Positions 11,561 to 21,723 of a DNA stretch of 64,000 nucleotides are shown piece by piece. Each line of letters begins with the position of its first letter. Positions within the stretch are counted from its first letter, which is position 1. A program made the translations under genes and the position numbers. The stretch is from contig OX375874.1 of NCBI GenBank assembly GCA_947359465.1, positions 103,357,441 to 103,421,440 on the forward strand, read 5' to 3'. Under the pieces are notes generated by a model. The model ran no database searches. It saw nothing but the letters and a program-made list of their open reading frames with translations, and had not been told where the DNA came from. This DNA is from Metellina segmentata. Lineage: Eukaryota; Arthropoda; Arachnida; Araneae; Tetragnathidae.

Positions 11561-11691
11561 TGTTTAAAAATATCGATGGCTTTTGGGCGATGTATTATAA
11601 ACATCGATGTTTTAATATTGAACATCAATGTTTTAATATTGAACATCGATGTTTTGAAACTGTTGTTGTCGATGTCGCATCCCTAATTGTA
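11561..11691. mobile_element. hAT-like terminal region, right-arm copy
   Basis: Inverted copy of 5267-5409, ending in TCGATGTCGCATCCCTA. It has three complete or near-complete ACATCGATGT motifs rather than the four of the left arm, so the short repeat number has changed since duplication. Confidence 0.6.
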
Positions 11692-11794
11692 ACCATTCCA
11701 ATTGGTAGTATACAGTTTACCCGCAACATCTGCTCCAAATGCAAATTCTGTTGCTTTGGAATCCCTCTGCGTATCTGTTAATTGTGTCTTAACG

Positions 11795-12020
11795 TAAGCG
11801 AGCTGGGGGCTAAGCCCTAGCTGTGACGTCATGGACCGTAAAGTGAAATCAGGATAATACAAATTATTCAGATAGTTTCATTCTGCGAATGGAATGTTGG
11901 TTTGCGAAGCAAACCAAATGGCATATGTAGAAGGAGTGTTGATTTGCGAAGCAAACCAGATGGGATTGCGTAGCAATCCCCGTGGGTTGGCGAGCGTAAG
12001 CGAGCAGGGGGAGCCCCCTA
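11795..12020 (+). mobile_element. Second Helitron family A 3' end
   Basis: About 85-90% similar by eye to 11325-11560, with the same hairpin series. The terminal hairpin is damaged (AGGGGGAGCCCCCT) and the end reads CTAT instead of CTAG. It directly follows the inverted-duplication flank. Confidence 0.65.
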
Positions 12021-12605
12021 TAATTGAAATAAAGCGAGACTGACTGGAAGAGTTTCACTGACACGGGTAACTTCATGTGGTCTTATCTTTTCCAATTTGG
12101 TTCACTTTTCTGTCTTCAGTAAACACGGAGTGGCGCTCTCGGGAACCCCCAAACGAACTGTTCGCCAAATACAGCCATTGCGCCATAAAACCCCCAAAAC
12201 AACCAATCACTTTAACTTGCATCGGTGTTAACAAAATCTCTTTTCTTTTTTAAATCGTCATACAACGTCATTACTTAAAAAATATTGAAAATATTTACAA
12301 CTTAGACTTTAGAAATTGACAGCTTTCAAACAAATCCTCACACTTGTCCGACATCATATGGCCTTGAGAACCCGTAAAAAAGCTTTACGTTCTTTGCAAA
12401 TTGTCATACTTTATCATTATGAAAACAATGAAATGTTTGGTAACCGGATGTTTTAGCGATAACGTTATACCGATAATTCCCTTTATGTGAGTGGAGAAAG
12501 ATTACTCTGAGCACAGATTAATCTAAAAATGTGTGTGTGCTGTTATAATATAGAAAAACTAATAAAGTTAGTTTTGTAGAATCGCTCAGAGTTCCGTTGA
12601 GCATA
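12021..12605. other. No gene seen
   Basis: I see no coding frame or repeat boundary. The sequence ends at the TA (12604-12605) that flanks the mariner element. Confidence 0.5.
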
Positions 12606-12701
12606 CAGAGGCTGTTCACACATTTTTAGACAATGTATATTGTATTCACAAAACTAAATTACATTAAATTCTTGTGTTTTAAATATTCTATTTGATAGAA
12701 C

Positions 12702-12946
12702 TTATTCTGAACTATCTTTCGACACCGTAATTTCCAGGATAATAATGCCTTTTGAAGTGTCAAGAGGTATTCTATCCCATTCCTCCTGAACAGCTTTCCA
12801 GAGTCTTTTAAGGGTTGTGGGACAACGTTTGGATAATGCAGATTTTAAAAGTCCGAAAGCATAAAAATCCATAGGTGATACATCGGGAGATTTAGTAGGG
12901 ATATCAGTGAAGGGTATGGCCTTGATACCGGTTTTTTGTTCCATTT
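12702..12946 (-). pseudogene. Mariner transposase, C-terminal part
   Basis: It continues the reading frame that is cut by the LTR at the CATTT target site. It contains TKSPDVSPMDFYAFGLLK, the mariner block holding the third catalytic Asp (in PMDF), then a C-terminal helix region rich in Arg/Leu/Trp. Counting across the empty site from the Asp in VHQDKTSS gives 41 intervening residues, so the family would be DD41D. It is disconnected from its N-terminal half by the insertion and is therefore not functional. Confidence 0.8.
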
Positions 12947-13414
12947 TGTGATATAGTGGGATACCTTAAAACAATAAGTACAATTTCTGCACTGTGCCCA
13001 AAAGCAAGGGACCAGAGGGATTGACTCCAGTCGATCTCAAGCAAGGTTTACAAGTCTTACCTGCATCATGGCGAACAATATAAAACTTCAGAAGAAAAAG
13101 GATACAAAACTAAGATGATAACTTTTTTATTAAGATTCGGAACTAAGGTCCAGGGATTCTGCGAGGTCCGGCAATCGTTCTAATTTAGAAAAAGGCCCAA
13201 AAACAATGTACCGCCGATCTTAACAGTCGGCCAACTCTCGAGTCCTCAAAAGTTCTTTCGTCGGCTTTTTAAAAAGCACCGCTTCGGTATTATCCCGTGT
13301 TGCCAGCTGGGAAAAGAACCTAGTAACCCTGAGTGGCTGACGCGGATAATTTTAGGGTTGCTAGAATGCAACGTAAGAAAATGTCAATGAAGAAATGTGA
13401 CGAATAACGTCACA
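12947..13414 (-). mobile_element. LTR copy in solo configuration, 5-bp duplication CATTT
   Basis: It begins TGTGATATAG and ends AACGTCACA (TG...CA on both strands, with 5-bp inverted termini). CATTT lies on both sides (12942-12946, 13415-13419). It is 468 bp, the same length as the two LTRs of the full element, and by eye it is identical to the one at 21256-21723. No internal sequence adjoins it, so it looks like a solo LTR allele left by LTR-LTR recombination. Confidence 0.9.
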
Positions 13415-13419
13415 CATTT

Positions 13420-14251
13420 CTTTAAGGAAATTTACAGTGGATTTTGATGTGTGACTGCTAGTTTTGTCTTGATGGACTTCCACAGATTGATGGCACTATG
13501 GGTAAAGCAATGGTATTTCAATCAGAAAAGTTGTCGATAAAATATGTTCCTGATAGTATTTGGAGTTAATCTTGACATTTTTTTCCACTCACTTTATTTT
13601 TAACTTGCCATTATATGAAAAACCAGCAACAATCATGAATCCCTTAGAAAAACTTTCTTTCGATTCTATGAACCATGTACTTAAATATTTTTTCTCCACT
13701 TTTATGATAATAAATGTCTCTTTTTTTTTGCTGCAATTATTTAAATACACCCATGATTCATCTATTGTGACAATTTTTTTCCATTTTTCTTTGGATAAGT
13801 GTTTCTCATATAGAATTCGGAAGCGTGTCCTGCGTTCAGCGATATGCTTTGGAGAAAGACGATGCACATTGCGTTTTTTCGCGTTCTTAAGATTTAAATC
13901 AACATTTATCATTTTGTTTACAGTGGACACCGAGCATTTTAATGATTTTGCAACTGTCCTTTGACTAAGAGGATTTTCTGTTAACTTTAAACAACGTACT
14001 TTTGCAATAGTCGAAGATGTCCGTATCTTCCTTGGATACTAGTTTGGAATTTTTGTCCCACTTGAGGCTCCAATTTGACGTTTTTTTCCTTTCTTGTTGA
14101 CGATATTACCTATCGACGCTTTAGATATCACAAAACCATGACTCTCACATCGTTTTTGGATAACGGAATATGAATATTTCTCTTCGGAAAGAGCATAAAT
14201 ATAGCCTTCGAACCACTGCTTCGTTAAAAACGCCATTTTGAATAAAAACAA
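13420..14251 (-). pseudogene. Mariner transposase, N-terminal half (duplicate copy 1)
   Basis: It starts at MAFLTKQWFEGYIYALSEEK with a helix-turn-helix region (YSVIQKRCESHGF, then SKASIGNIVNKKGKKRQIG). It continues to TVAKSLKCSVSTVNKMI, then IVTIDESWVYLNN with the first catalytic Asp and VHQDKTSSHTSK with the second. A TAG interrupts it near 14039 in both copies, and there are further stops near 13500. It differs from copy 2 mainly by one T in a T-run near 13725 (nine versus eight). It lacks the 5' TIR: homology to copy 2 stops at about 14313. Confidence 0.85.
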
Positions 14252-14322
14252 AACCTGTCAACACGTAGACGATAATTTTGACTTTTAAAAATATAGTACA
14301 ACTGCAATTATTTCTGTTATTA

Positions 14323-14577
14323 ACATGTTTAATACAATGAGAGTGTGTGTTCATATGTATATCAATTAGGGCTCATAAGTATATAAAAAGATGCCGTAAA
14401 TCATATAAGCAGATTAACATAGATTAATAGCAAATTATATACCACATATAAAATTAAGTTATCAAAGAATGCAAAAATACAAGATCTTAACTAAATTGGG
14501 TACCCCAAAAAAAAATGCACTTTTAGGCATAACTCTCGAGATCGACTTTCGAAAATCCTGGTCACTGCACCAATTAG
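14323..14577 (-). repeat. Extra copy of the Gypsy 5' internal region
   Basis: This 255-bp stretch duplicates 21003-21255, the untranslated region just downstream of the 5' LTR, with one base indel near GGGTACCCC. Here it lies outside the 3' LTR, where it should not be. Between it and the mariner copy are a few filler bases (GTTATT). It marks the breakpoint of the rearrangement. Confidence 0.85.
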
Positions 14578-15045
14578 TGTGATATAGTGGGATACCTTAA
14601 AACAATAAGTACAATTTCTGCACTGTGCCCAAAAGCAAGGGACCAGAGGGATTGACTCCAGTCGATCTCAAGCAAGGTTTACAAGTCTTACCTGCATCAT
14701 GGCGAACAATATAAAACTTCAGAAGAAAAAGGATACAAAACTAAGATGATAACTTTTTTATTAAGATTCGGAACTAAGGTCCAGGGATTCTGCGAGGTCC
14801 GGCAATCGTTCTAATTTAGAAAAAGGCCCAAAAACAATGTACCGCCGATCTTAACAGTCGGCCAACTCTCGAGTCCTCAAAAGTTCTTTCATCGGCTTTT
14901 TAAAAAGCACCGCTTCGGTATTATCCCGTGTTGCCAGCTGGGAAAAGAACCTAGTAACCCTGAGTGGTTGACGCGGATAATTTTAGGGTTGCTAGAATGC
15001 AACGTAAGAAAATGTCAATGAAGAAATGTGACGAATAACGTCACT
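14578..15045 (-). repeat. 3' LTR of the Gypsy element
   Basis: 468 bp. It differs from the other two LTR copies at two interior sites (TTTCATCGG instead of TTTCGTCGG, and GTGGTTGACG instead of GTGGCTGACG) and at its final base, where it borders internal sequence. By Gypsy convention it carries the polyadenylation function. Confidence 0.9.
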
Positions 15046-15892
15046 AATACTGCCACCGTCAGAAAAACAAAAATAGGAAGAAAAAAAAGGCTGAAAAGTT
15101 CAGGTGTACAGTTTGGCCTAAATTTGACGGATTCACAAAAAATTTTTTTTTTAATCTTATGCACGACAACTATTAAATACACTTTTGTGCTCATAGGTGC
15201 CAAACAAGTTCAACTGCATGCCATCACTCACCCAGACTCCCAAGACCTATAACAATACAGAGAACACAATACATGAAAATAACTCATGAGCAACAATGCA
15301 ATACAATTTTCCTTTGCTTACGATAACAATTTAGATGATCCACCGAGTAACGTGAAATTTTGTTAACAACTGCACCGAATCCTAATTAATGGTAATAAAG
15401 CAAGGTAACTACATGAAGCAATAAATGCATAAAGGTAATACATAAGCATGATAATACTGAATGATATTTAGTGCATGTCGTCTTGAAAACTATAAATATA
15501 GCAAAGGTAAATTAATCTTCATACAGATACACAAAACCCAATGTAGAACACATAACAACATACGATTGTCACGCATTCTGAGACACCTCTTTAAAGTTAG
15601 AGTAACTCTGCGCACAAGATAATTCCAACCTGCCTAGTGACCAGCACGAAGGCAAAGCATCTCCAGAATGCAAACCAAAAAGGGTACACACAAACAATGC
15701 CATAAATGGTAACAGGGAAAAAAATTAGCTGCATTGATATATCATGCGACTGCACTCTGCAAAATTATTAGTGGCATCAGTAAATTCACAGGATTTTTGA
15801 GATAAGAAAGATGTGCAAAATTGAATATATATATATATATAACATAGGTGATGATTGAGGTAGGCATAGTTTGCTGAGTCACTCACAAATAA
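15046..15892 (-). other. Gypsy 3' untranslated region
   Basis: Between the pol stop (15893) and the 3' LTR I see no frame longer than about 75 codons and no envelope-like signal. A short AT dinucleotide run lies at about 15824-15841. I could not identify a clear polypurine tract on the sense strand next to the LTR. Confidence 0.6.
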
Positions 15893-18800
15893 TTAGTTTC
15901 GAGGGCGTAGCTGATAGGAATAAGTTCCCAAAGGGACCCTATCCTCGTGTTTACACAAGAGATATGTCCGTCTTTTAGGTGCAGTTCGCAGTCGATTTAT
16001 ATGCACAGTAAATGGGGTGGCTACAACGTCATCCAATGGGCGGATTTCGTAGTTGACATCTGTTATTTTGTTCAAGATTTCATAAGGTCCAACATATTTA
16101 TTTTGTAATCTGCCCCGAGAACACAGGTAAACAATATCACCCTTTTTTAGGTGACGCTTCTTAGCCTTTGAGTGTTGTCTATCATTTTGTTGACACTGCC
16201 GTCTTTCAAGAGAATCGTATGCTTGTGTATACATTATTTTCAGATCCTCCAATAAGGACTGTATGTAGTGAGCCGTGTCTAACTGCATGGGAGCAGTCTC
16301 AGGATCAAAGGTATCGAAGAAGAGTGAAATGTTCCTCCCAAAATGCAGAAGGTTAGGAGTGAATCCAGTAGAAGGATGTACGACCCCATTGTAGATGTTC
16401 TGATGTATGCTGAGGGCATGGGAAAATTCAACTTTCTGTTCATGGAGTGAGAGGACAGCAGCTTTGATGGCAGGATTGACACGTTCACTCTGCCCATTGC
16501 TAGCCGGATGTTGTGGGGAGCTATGGGTCAGTTGAATACCCAGAACTCTCGTGAGTACATGAAAAACTTCCGCAGTAAATTGGGTCCCCAAGTCAGTGAG
16601 GATTTTGGAAGGTCTACCATGATTTGTAATGTAATTCAGTAGATGTTTTGAGACAGATTTTGCCTGAATATTGTTAAGCGGATATAGAACAAGGTGCTTG
16701 GAAAAGTGGTCAATTACTGTCAGCACATATCCACAATTGCGGATTGGGCCTAATATGTCCAAACTTATAAATTGATTTGGACGACTGGGAATAGGCATTG
16801 ATTGAAGTGGAGCTTGAGGAGGATTGATACTCTTGTGTTTGATGCATAATTCGCATGATAGGACAAAGTTTTTTGTGTCTTCATAACAACCCTTCCAAAA
16901 GTAACGACTTTTCACAAGTTCATAAGTTTTACTGACACCTGTATGTGAGGAATGGCAAATCTCAAGAATAAGTCCTTTAACTGCCTGTGGAACCACAGTT
17001 CGTGAGACGCATTTCTTCCCCTCATTTCTGAACATGAGGAGTTGTGATCTCCTGTCCACATGAAAGTTTTTAATTTGTGCTGACCCTTTAAGAGATGGGT
17101 TTTCAAGCAAGTCCCGCATCTCTTTTATGTGAGTATCTAGCTGCTGAGCAGCAAGCATTTCTTGAGGAGTGATCTGACGACTAGCTGCTGTGTCAAGACC
17201 AACATTGACCAGTTTAGGAAATGTTGTTTCATTATCCACCACCCTTTCACTGTTGCGTGGAGGTGTCCTGAGCTGTTGAAAGAGTGCGTCGTGAATGAGT
17301 GAAGAATTCACAGACTGCCCTTCCTTAAGAGGATGAATAAAGGGGAGAATCAGTTCATCCTCTCTTTGATTAATGGCAGACGAGTAGTTATCTGGATCTT
17401 GCATACGCGAAAAATAGTCTGCAAGCACATTTTGTTTTCCAGGTATATGTATGCATGAGAAAGAATACTCGGAAATCTCAAGCAGCCATCGAGTGACTAT
17501 ATCAGCAGGAGAGGTTATCTTCCTGTAGTGGAGCAATGGCTTGCTATCTGTCAACACGGTGAAGTGTGTGTTATATAAGTATGACTTGAAAGCACGTATC
17601 CCGCTGTGAATAGCCATTAGCTCCAACTTTATAGCGGGATACCTTGTTTCTGAGGGAGATAAAGTTCTGCTAAAGTATGAGACAGGAGACATCCTTCCTT
17701 CATGTTCTTGAAGTAGCACAGCAGATATTGCCGCTGCACTAGCATCAGTATTGAGGATGAATGGCTTAGTCCAGTCCGGAAGTGAGACAAATGGGGAATT
17801 GAAGAATATGTCTTGTAATTGTTTAAATGCTGTTTGGTGCTCAGTCGACCACTTGAACTTTGAATTTTTCTTAGTAAGCTGAACAAGAATGTTGGTAAGA
17901 TCAGCATACTTTGGGATAAGGGTGCGGTAAAACCCACACAGACCCAAAAATTTCTTCACCTGTCTGGGTGTTTGTGGTGCTTTGAATGACAGAATTTTAG
18001 AGATATTAGTTTGAATGGGTCGAATGATATTTTTAGTAATGTGAAAACCAAGGTAGTTGATATCCTGACTGTGGAAGACACATTTGCTCGGTGACAGTGT
18101 GATGTTGTACTTAATCAAAATATTGAATACTGCAGTTAGCTTGAGCACCATTTCTTTGAAACTTTCAGCTCCAATCACAATGTCATCTTGGTAGGCATGG
18201 ATACCAATGACCTGTGAGTGTCTCAATTCTTCAATGATTGTATCCACCAATGCTTGGAAGATACTAGCAGCAGTTTTAAGTCCAAAAACCAGTCTTTTGT
18301 TTTTAAATGTCCCAAATGGAGTGGTGAATGTTAAGATGTCTTGTAAATGATCAGGTAGGTTGATTTGCCAGTATGCATTTTTCAAATCAAGCACTGAGTA
18401 GTACCTGTACTTCGAAATGTCATTGATAAGACTTTGGATTTTAGGAAGAGGGTATGTTGAGTGCTCAATTATGGTATTGAGCAACCTTAAGTCCAAAGCC
18501 ATTTTGTACTTGGGAGTGTCATGGGGTTTTGCAGGGTCAGGCTTCTTTTTTACCAGAAGCATGGGACATACCCATTCTGCAATGTTCCGTTCAATTAATC
18601 CAGCTGCCTCCAACTCATACAGCTCCTCTTTTACATGATCCTTCAGTGCATGTGGGATCACAAATGGCAGAGTTCGAATTGGATTGTGGGACCTGAACTG
18701 TAGACTTGGTATTACTCGGTCAGTGTGACCCAATGTCTTTAAAGATTTAGAAAATGCTGCAAATTTGCTCATCAAAAGAGGTAGAAGAATGTCCCTTTCT

Positions 18801-19117
18801 GAAGCTTGCAAGTGATCTAACTGGAAATCCTCATGACGAAGTTCTTCCTTGCGGAGCTCAATGACTTCTGGAGTAGCAGAAATGAGGTTGCACATTTCCA
18901 CTTCTACTGTGCTGGGAGGATTAGGTTCTGCATTAGTGGGTTCCACTTCTATGTCAGGAAAAACCAGTCCAATCATCTGACCTTTATTGAGGTGCACAAC
19001 AGTTTCACCAAGGTTCTTCATGAGTGATAAATTGTCCATTCTCAATCTTCTGTACTGCAGTATGGATTTCCACCTGATTCTGGACCTCTGGTTGAAACAA
19101 AACCTCAGTTGTACCAT
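15893..19117 (-). CDS. Gypsy pol: reverse transcriptase, RNase H, integrase
   Basis: An open frame of 1074 codons that copies the element RNA into DNA and inserts it into the genome. In order: RT fingers/palm at about 145-360 with VLDLKNAYWQINL (243-254) and the catalytic YQDD (309-312; the usual second residue Val/Ile/Leu is Gln). RNase H at about 450-570 has D457, E499 and D524. The integrase zinc-binding region (H722, H725, C755, C758) shows shortened His spacing. The integrase core has D787, D842 and E878 (35 residues between the last two), and a GPY-type end (KYVGPYEI). It overlaps the protease frame by about 110 bases, so pol would be made by frameshifting or one frame has been lost by mutation. 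The true start is not a Met codon of its own. Confidence 0.93.
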   Translation of the reverse strand: MVQLRFCFNQRSRIRWKSILQYRRLRMDNLSLMKNLGETVVHLNKGQMIGLVFPDIEVEPTNAEPNPPSTVEVEMCNLISATPEVIELRKEELRHEDFQLDHLQASERDILLPLLMSKFAAFSKSLKTLGHTDRVIPSLQFRSHNPIRTLPFVIPHALKDHVKEELYELEAAGLIERNIAEWVCPMLLVKKKPDPAKPHDTPKYKMALDLRLLNTIIEHSTYPLPKIQSLINDISKYRYYSVLDLKNAYWQINLPDHLQDILTFTTPFGTFKNKRLVFGLKTAASIFQALVDTIIEELRHSQVIGIHAYQDDIVIGAESFKEMVLKLTAVFNILIKYNITLSPSKCVFHSQDINYLGFHITKNIIRPIQTNISKILSFKAPQTPRQVKKFLGLCGFYRTLIPKYADLTNILVQLTKKNSKFKWSTEHQTAFKQLQDIFFNSPFVSLPDWTKPFILNTDASAAAISAVLLQEHEGRMSPVSYFSRTLSPSETRYPAIKLELMAIHSGIRAFKSYLYNTHFTVLTDSKPLLHYRKITSPADIVTRWLLEISEYSFSCIHIPGKQNVLADYFSRMQDPDNYSSAINQREDELILPFIHPLKEGQSVNSSLIHDALFQQLRTPPRNSERVVDNETTFPKLVNVGLDTAASRQITPQEMLAAQQLDTHIKEMRDLLENPSLKGSAQIKNFHVDRRSQLLMFRNEGKKCVSRTVVPQAVKGLILEICHSSHTGVSKTYELVKSRYFWKGCYEDTKNFVLSCELCIKHKSINPPQAPLQSMPIPSRPNQFISLDILGPIRNCGYVLTVIDHFSKHLVLYPLNNIQAKSVSKHLLNYITNHGRPSKILTDLGTQFTAEVFHVLTRVLGIQLTHSSPQHPASNGQSERVNPAIKAAVLSLHEQKVEFSHALSIHQNIYNGVVHPSTGFTPNLLHFGRNISLFFDTFDPETAPMQLDTAHYIQSLLEDLKIMYTQAYDSLERRQCQQNDRQHSKAKKRHLKKGDIVYLCSRGRLQNKYVGPYEILNKITDVNYEIRPLDDVVATPFTVHINRLRTAPKRRTYLLCKHEDRVPLGTYSYQLRPRN

Positions 19118-19724
19118 TGAGCATATTTGGGACTTTCAGATGCACTTGAGTGGTGGAATTTGGATCGAGAATAACTCTGTGAGTAAGGTAGGCCTTTCCT
19201 GGTTCAATTTGGGAAGGACAGGCCAGTGAGTTGACAAGGGCAGTCGGGTCTACAAATTGGGTAGTCCATTTGTCACAGCTCGCCGTTGCAGTGGAGGGGT
19301 TTATGTGCACATCAAACTTGCTCAGGAAATCATACCCTAGAATACCATGGAAGAATCTTGGATCAAAGGCTGCAATATATACTGGATGTTTGACACACAT
19401 CTTCTCAATTCTAAATGACATCTCTGCACATGCAGAGAGCTGAAGATCAGAGTTCACAGTCCTAATGTTTACAGTCCGTGAGAGATACCTGACCCTGGTC
19501 ACTACTTTTATGCAATCGAAAACCTTCTGTGCCAAAAGAGTAATTGTACTGCCCGTGTCGAGCAAGAAGTTGAGAGTACTTTGGCCCAGCTGAACTTGAA
19601 TGACTGGAAGTGGGACAGACTCAACAGCACTAAAAATTTGGTGTTGAGTATGAGGTCTTGGTTGTTCAGGTCTAGGAGAAGACCCAAGGAACTCTGCTAT
19701 TGTCAGCTTGCTGGAGAAGTTCTT
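19005..19724 (-). pseudogene. Gypsy protease region
   Basis: The frame opens after a stop near 19726 and contains the aspartic protease active-site motif LLDTGSTITLL at about 19555. A second conserved hydrophobic-Gly segment follows (FFHGILGYDFL), and it runs to VQKIENGQFI before a stop at 19005. It lies in a different frame from both gag and RT. The protein evidently continues in the RT frame (NLGETVVHLNKGQMIG), so a one-base shift occurs near 19010. This could be programmed frameshifting, but no slippery heptamer is obvious, so mutation is equally likely. Confidence 0.8.
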
Positions 19725-19763
19725 TCATAGGTGACTGTTCAGGGAAAGGGAGTGATCTGTCAC

Positions 19764-20946
19764 CTACCATCGCCTCCCGTAGTAGTTTAAATGGCCTCTT
19801 CGAGAATTATTGAGTCGCTGATTAAGGTCTTCTCTGGGTGTGTCTCTCCTAGTTTCTTGTGGTCTTGTTTGATAATCACGCTGCTGGTATGAACGTGAAT
19901 AATCCGGTCCTTGTCGGTAATCATTCACATTTCCTCTCTGGTGATACTGCTGTGGAAGAGCTCTGTCTGTCATCTGTTGTCTAAATGCAGAGTGGTTCAT
20001 GAAAGTTCTGCATTCTGCCATAGTGTGACCCAAACGATGGCAAAATAAACAGGGGATGGTGAGGTCTGGTAGGTTTCTGGCTTCTTCAGCTGCAATGTTT
20101 GCCACCATTGGCCTGGGAAAATTGGTATCTCTGGCTTGCGGTTGCTCCCTGTCTTGTCCTACCATGCTATGGAAGACTTCACACTGTGCCAGTGGGTGGT
20201 CTTGGTGACACAATGAGCATGCCAGTGCTTGCTGGGCCAACTTGGAGCTCAGTTGATCGATGCTCCTCCTAAGAGATGATATTTCAGAATCTGGAGCAGC
20301 ATTTGGCAGAACAGGTGTTGTTAACATCAGCGAGTGTGTTGGCATGAGGCGGAGATTCTGCTCCACTACACTGAATGAATGAGCTTTATCCACAAGCGCT
20401 TTGAAGTCGCTCATGGGCTCAACCGCAACTTTTTCCCTTAGCTGATGAGGAAGGGCAGACAGGAACTGCATGGATTTTATTTGTGATATTGCATCTGGAT
20501 CCTTCACTTGTGGATATGTCAGGCTAGCCATACTCTCCACGCGATGAGCAAGGCTTTTGATTGTTTCTCCTGGGGCTAAGGTGATGGACAGGAAAGCCAG
20601 CAGGTTAGACGTGGGATTTTGTTCCTGGGCAAAAAAGTTCTTTAGGTTACCACATGCATCTTGCAGTGTAGTCAGTCTTGCACACTGGTGATGTACAAAA
20701 CCACTTCTGTGCTGCACCTTTCAATTTACTCTTAAAAAAGAGCAGTGCAACTGGTTCAGTCCATTTATTGATAGACTGGCAGTCCAGGATTTGTGACACA
20801 AACCATTCAACTTCCTCAGGATCACCATCAAATGGGTTGATTTGAAAGTTGTAGGTTGTTGTTTGTGCTGGTTCACTCATCTCTTCAGCATTAATTTCTA
20901 CTCGATGATTAAAAATTTGCCTACTTCTCAATGAATATGAGGTCAT
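19764..20946 (-). pseudogene. Gypsy gag, broken by one frameshift
   Basis: It starts at Met 20946. The N-terminal frame reaches KGAAQKWF, a typical Gypsy capsid segment, and then shifts near 20695 into the frame that runs to 19764. One extra base in a T-run accounts for this. The second frame has the capsid C-terminal portion, then two zinc-knuckle motifs: CSLCHQDHPLAQC (unusual C-x2-C-x3-H-x4-C spacing) and CLFCHRLGHTMAEC (canonical C-x2-C-x4-H-x4-C). It ends with an Arg/Gln-rich tail likely to bind RNA. Total length would be about 390 residues. Confidence 0.85.
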
Positions 20947-21232
20947 TCAGTATACTCTTAACCACTATTTTTAGTGCATGCGATAGGTGTAATCAATGAA
21001 CATGTTTAATACAATGAGAGTGTGTGTTCATATGTATATCAATTAGGGCTCATAAGTATATAAAAAGATGCCGTAAATCATATAAGCAGATTAACATAGA
21101 TTAATAGCAAATTATATACCACATATAAAATTAAGTTATCAAAGAATGCAAAAATACAAGATCTTAACTAAATTGGGTACCCCCAAAAAAAAATGCACTT
21201 TTAGGCATAACTCTCGAGATCGACTTTCGAAA

Positions 21233-21250
21233 ATCCTGGTCACTGCACCA
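21233..21250 (-). promoter_or_regulatory. Putative primer-binding site
   Basis: Five bases after the 5' LTR, on the minus strand, the sequence reads TGGTGCAGTGACC. A TGG start a few bases inside the LTR is usual for priming by the CCA end of a tRNA. I could not match it to a specific tRNA from memory. Confidence 0.4.
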
Positions 21251-21255
21251 ATTAG

Positions 21256-21723
21256 TGTGATATAGTGGGATACCTTAAAACAATAAGTACAATTTCTGCA
21301 CTGTGCCCAAAAGCAAGGGACCAGAGGGATTGACTCCAGTCGATCTCAAGCAAGGTTTACAAGTCTTACCTGCATCATGGCGAACAATATAAAACTTCAG
21401 AAGAAAAAGGATACAAAACTAAGATGATAACTTTTTTATTAAGATTCGGAACTAAGGTCCAGGGATTCTGCGAGGTCCGGCAATCGTTCTAATTTAGAAA
21501 AAGGCCCAAAAACAATGTACCGCCGATCTTAACAGTCGGCCAACTCTCGAGTCCTCAAAAGTTCTTTCGTCGGCTTTTTAAAAAGCACCGCTTCGGTATT
21601 ATCCCGTGTTGCCAGCTGGGAAAAGAACCTAGTAACCCTGAGTGGCTGACGCGGATAATTTTAGGGTTGCTAGAATGCAACGTAAGAAAATGTCAATGAA
21701 GAAATGTGACGAATAACGTCACA
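21256..21723 (-). repeat. 5' LTR of the Gypsy element
   Basis: 468 bp, TG...CA ends, followed on the plus strand by CATTT (21724-21728). That is the same target duplication as at 12942-12946, so these two distant ends are the original insertion borders. It should carry the promoter; none of its core elements is obvious by eye. Confidence 0.9.

Larger units (their letters stand above)
10025..11794 (-). repeat. Right arm of the large inverted duplication
   Basis: Inverted counterpart of 5162-5823. It contains the 370-bp block (10025-10370), an arm-specific stretch (10371-11520) with an internal repeat built around TGCACTCTTTCTTACGGTA-like sequence, the Helitron-type end (to 11560), the hAT-like end (11561-11691) and the flank (to 11794). 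Short frames in 10900-11180 overlap repeats and are not considered genes. Confidence 0.8.
14578..21723 (-). mobile_element. Ty3/Gypsy LTR retrotransposon
   Basis: A 7.15-kb element on the minus strand: 5' LTR 21256-21723, leader, gag, protease, reverse transcriptase-RNase H-integrase, 3' LTR 14578-15045. The order with integrase after RNase H and the GPY motif are Ty3/Gypsy features. The LTRs differ at about two internal positions plus the last base, so the insertion is recent. There is no envelope-like frame after pol. Frameshifts in gag and between protease and RT mean it is probably not autonomous now. Confidence 0.93.

Noticed and set aside
16168..16497. Small frames within pol
   Set aside because: They are alternative-frame shadows of the Gypsy integrase.
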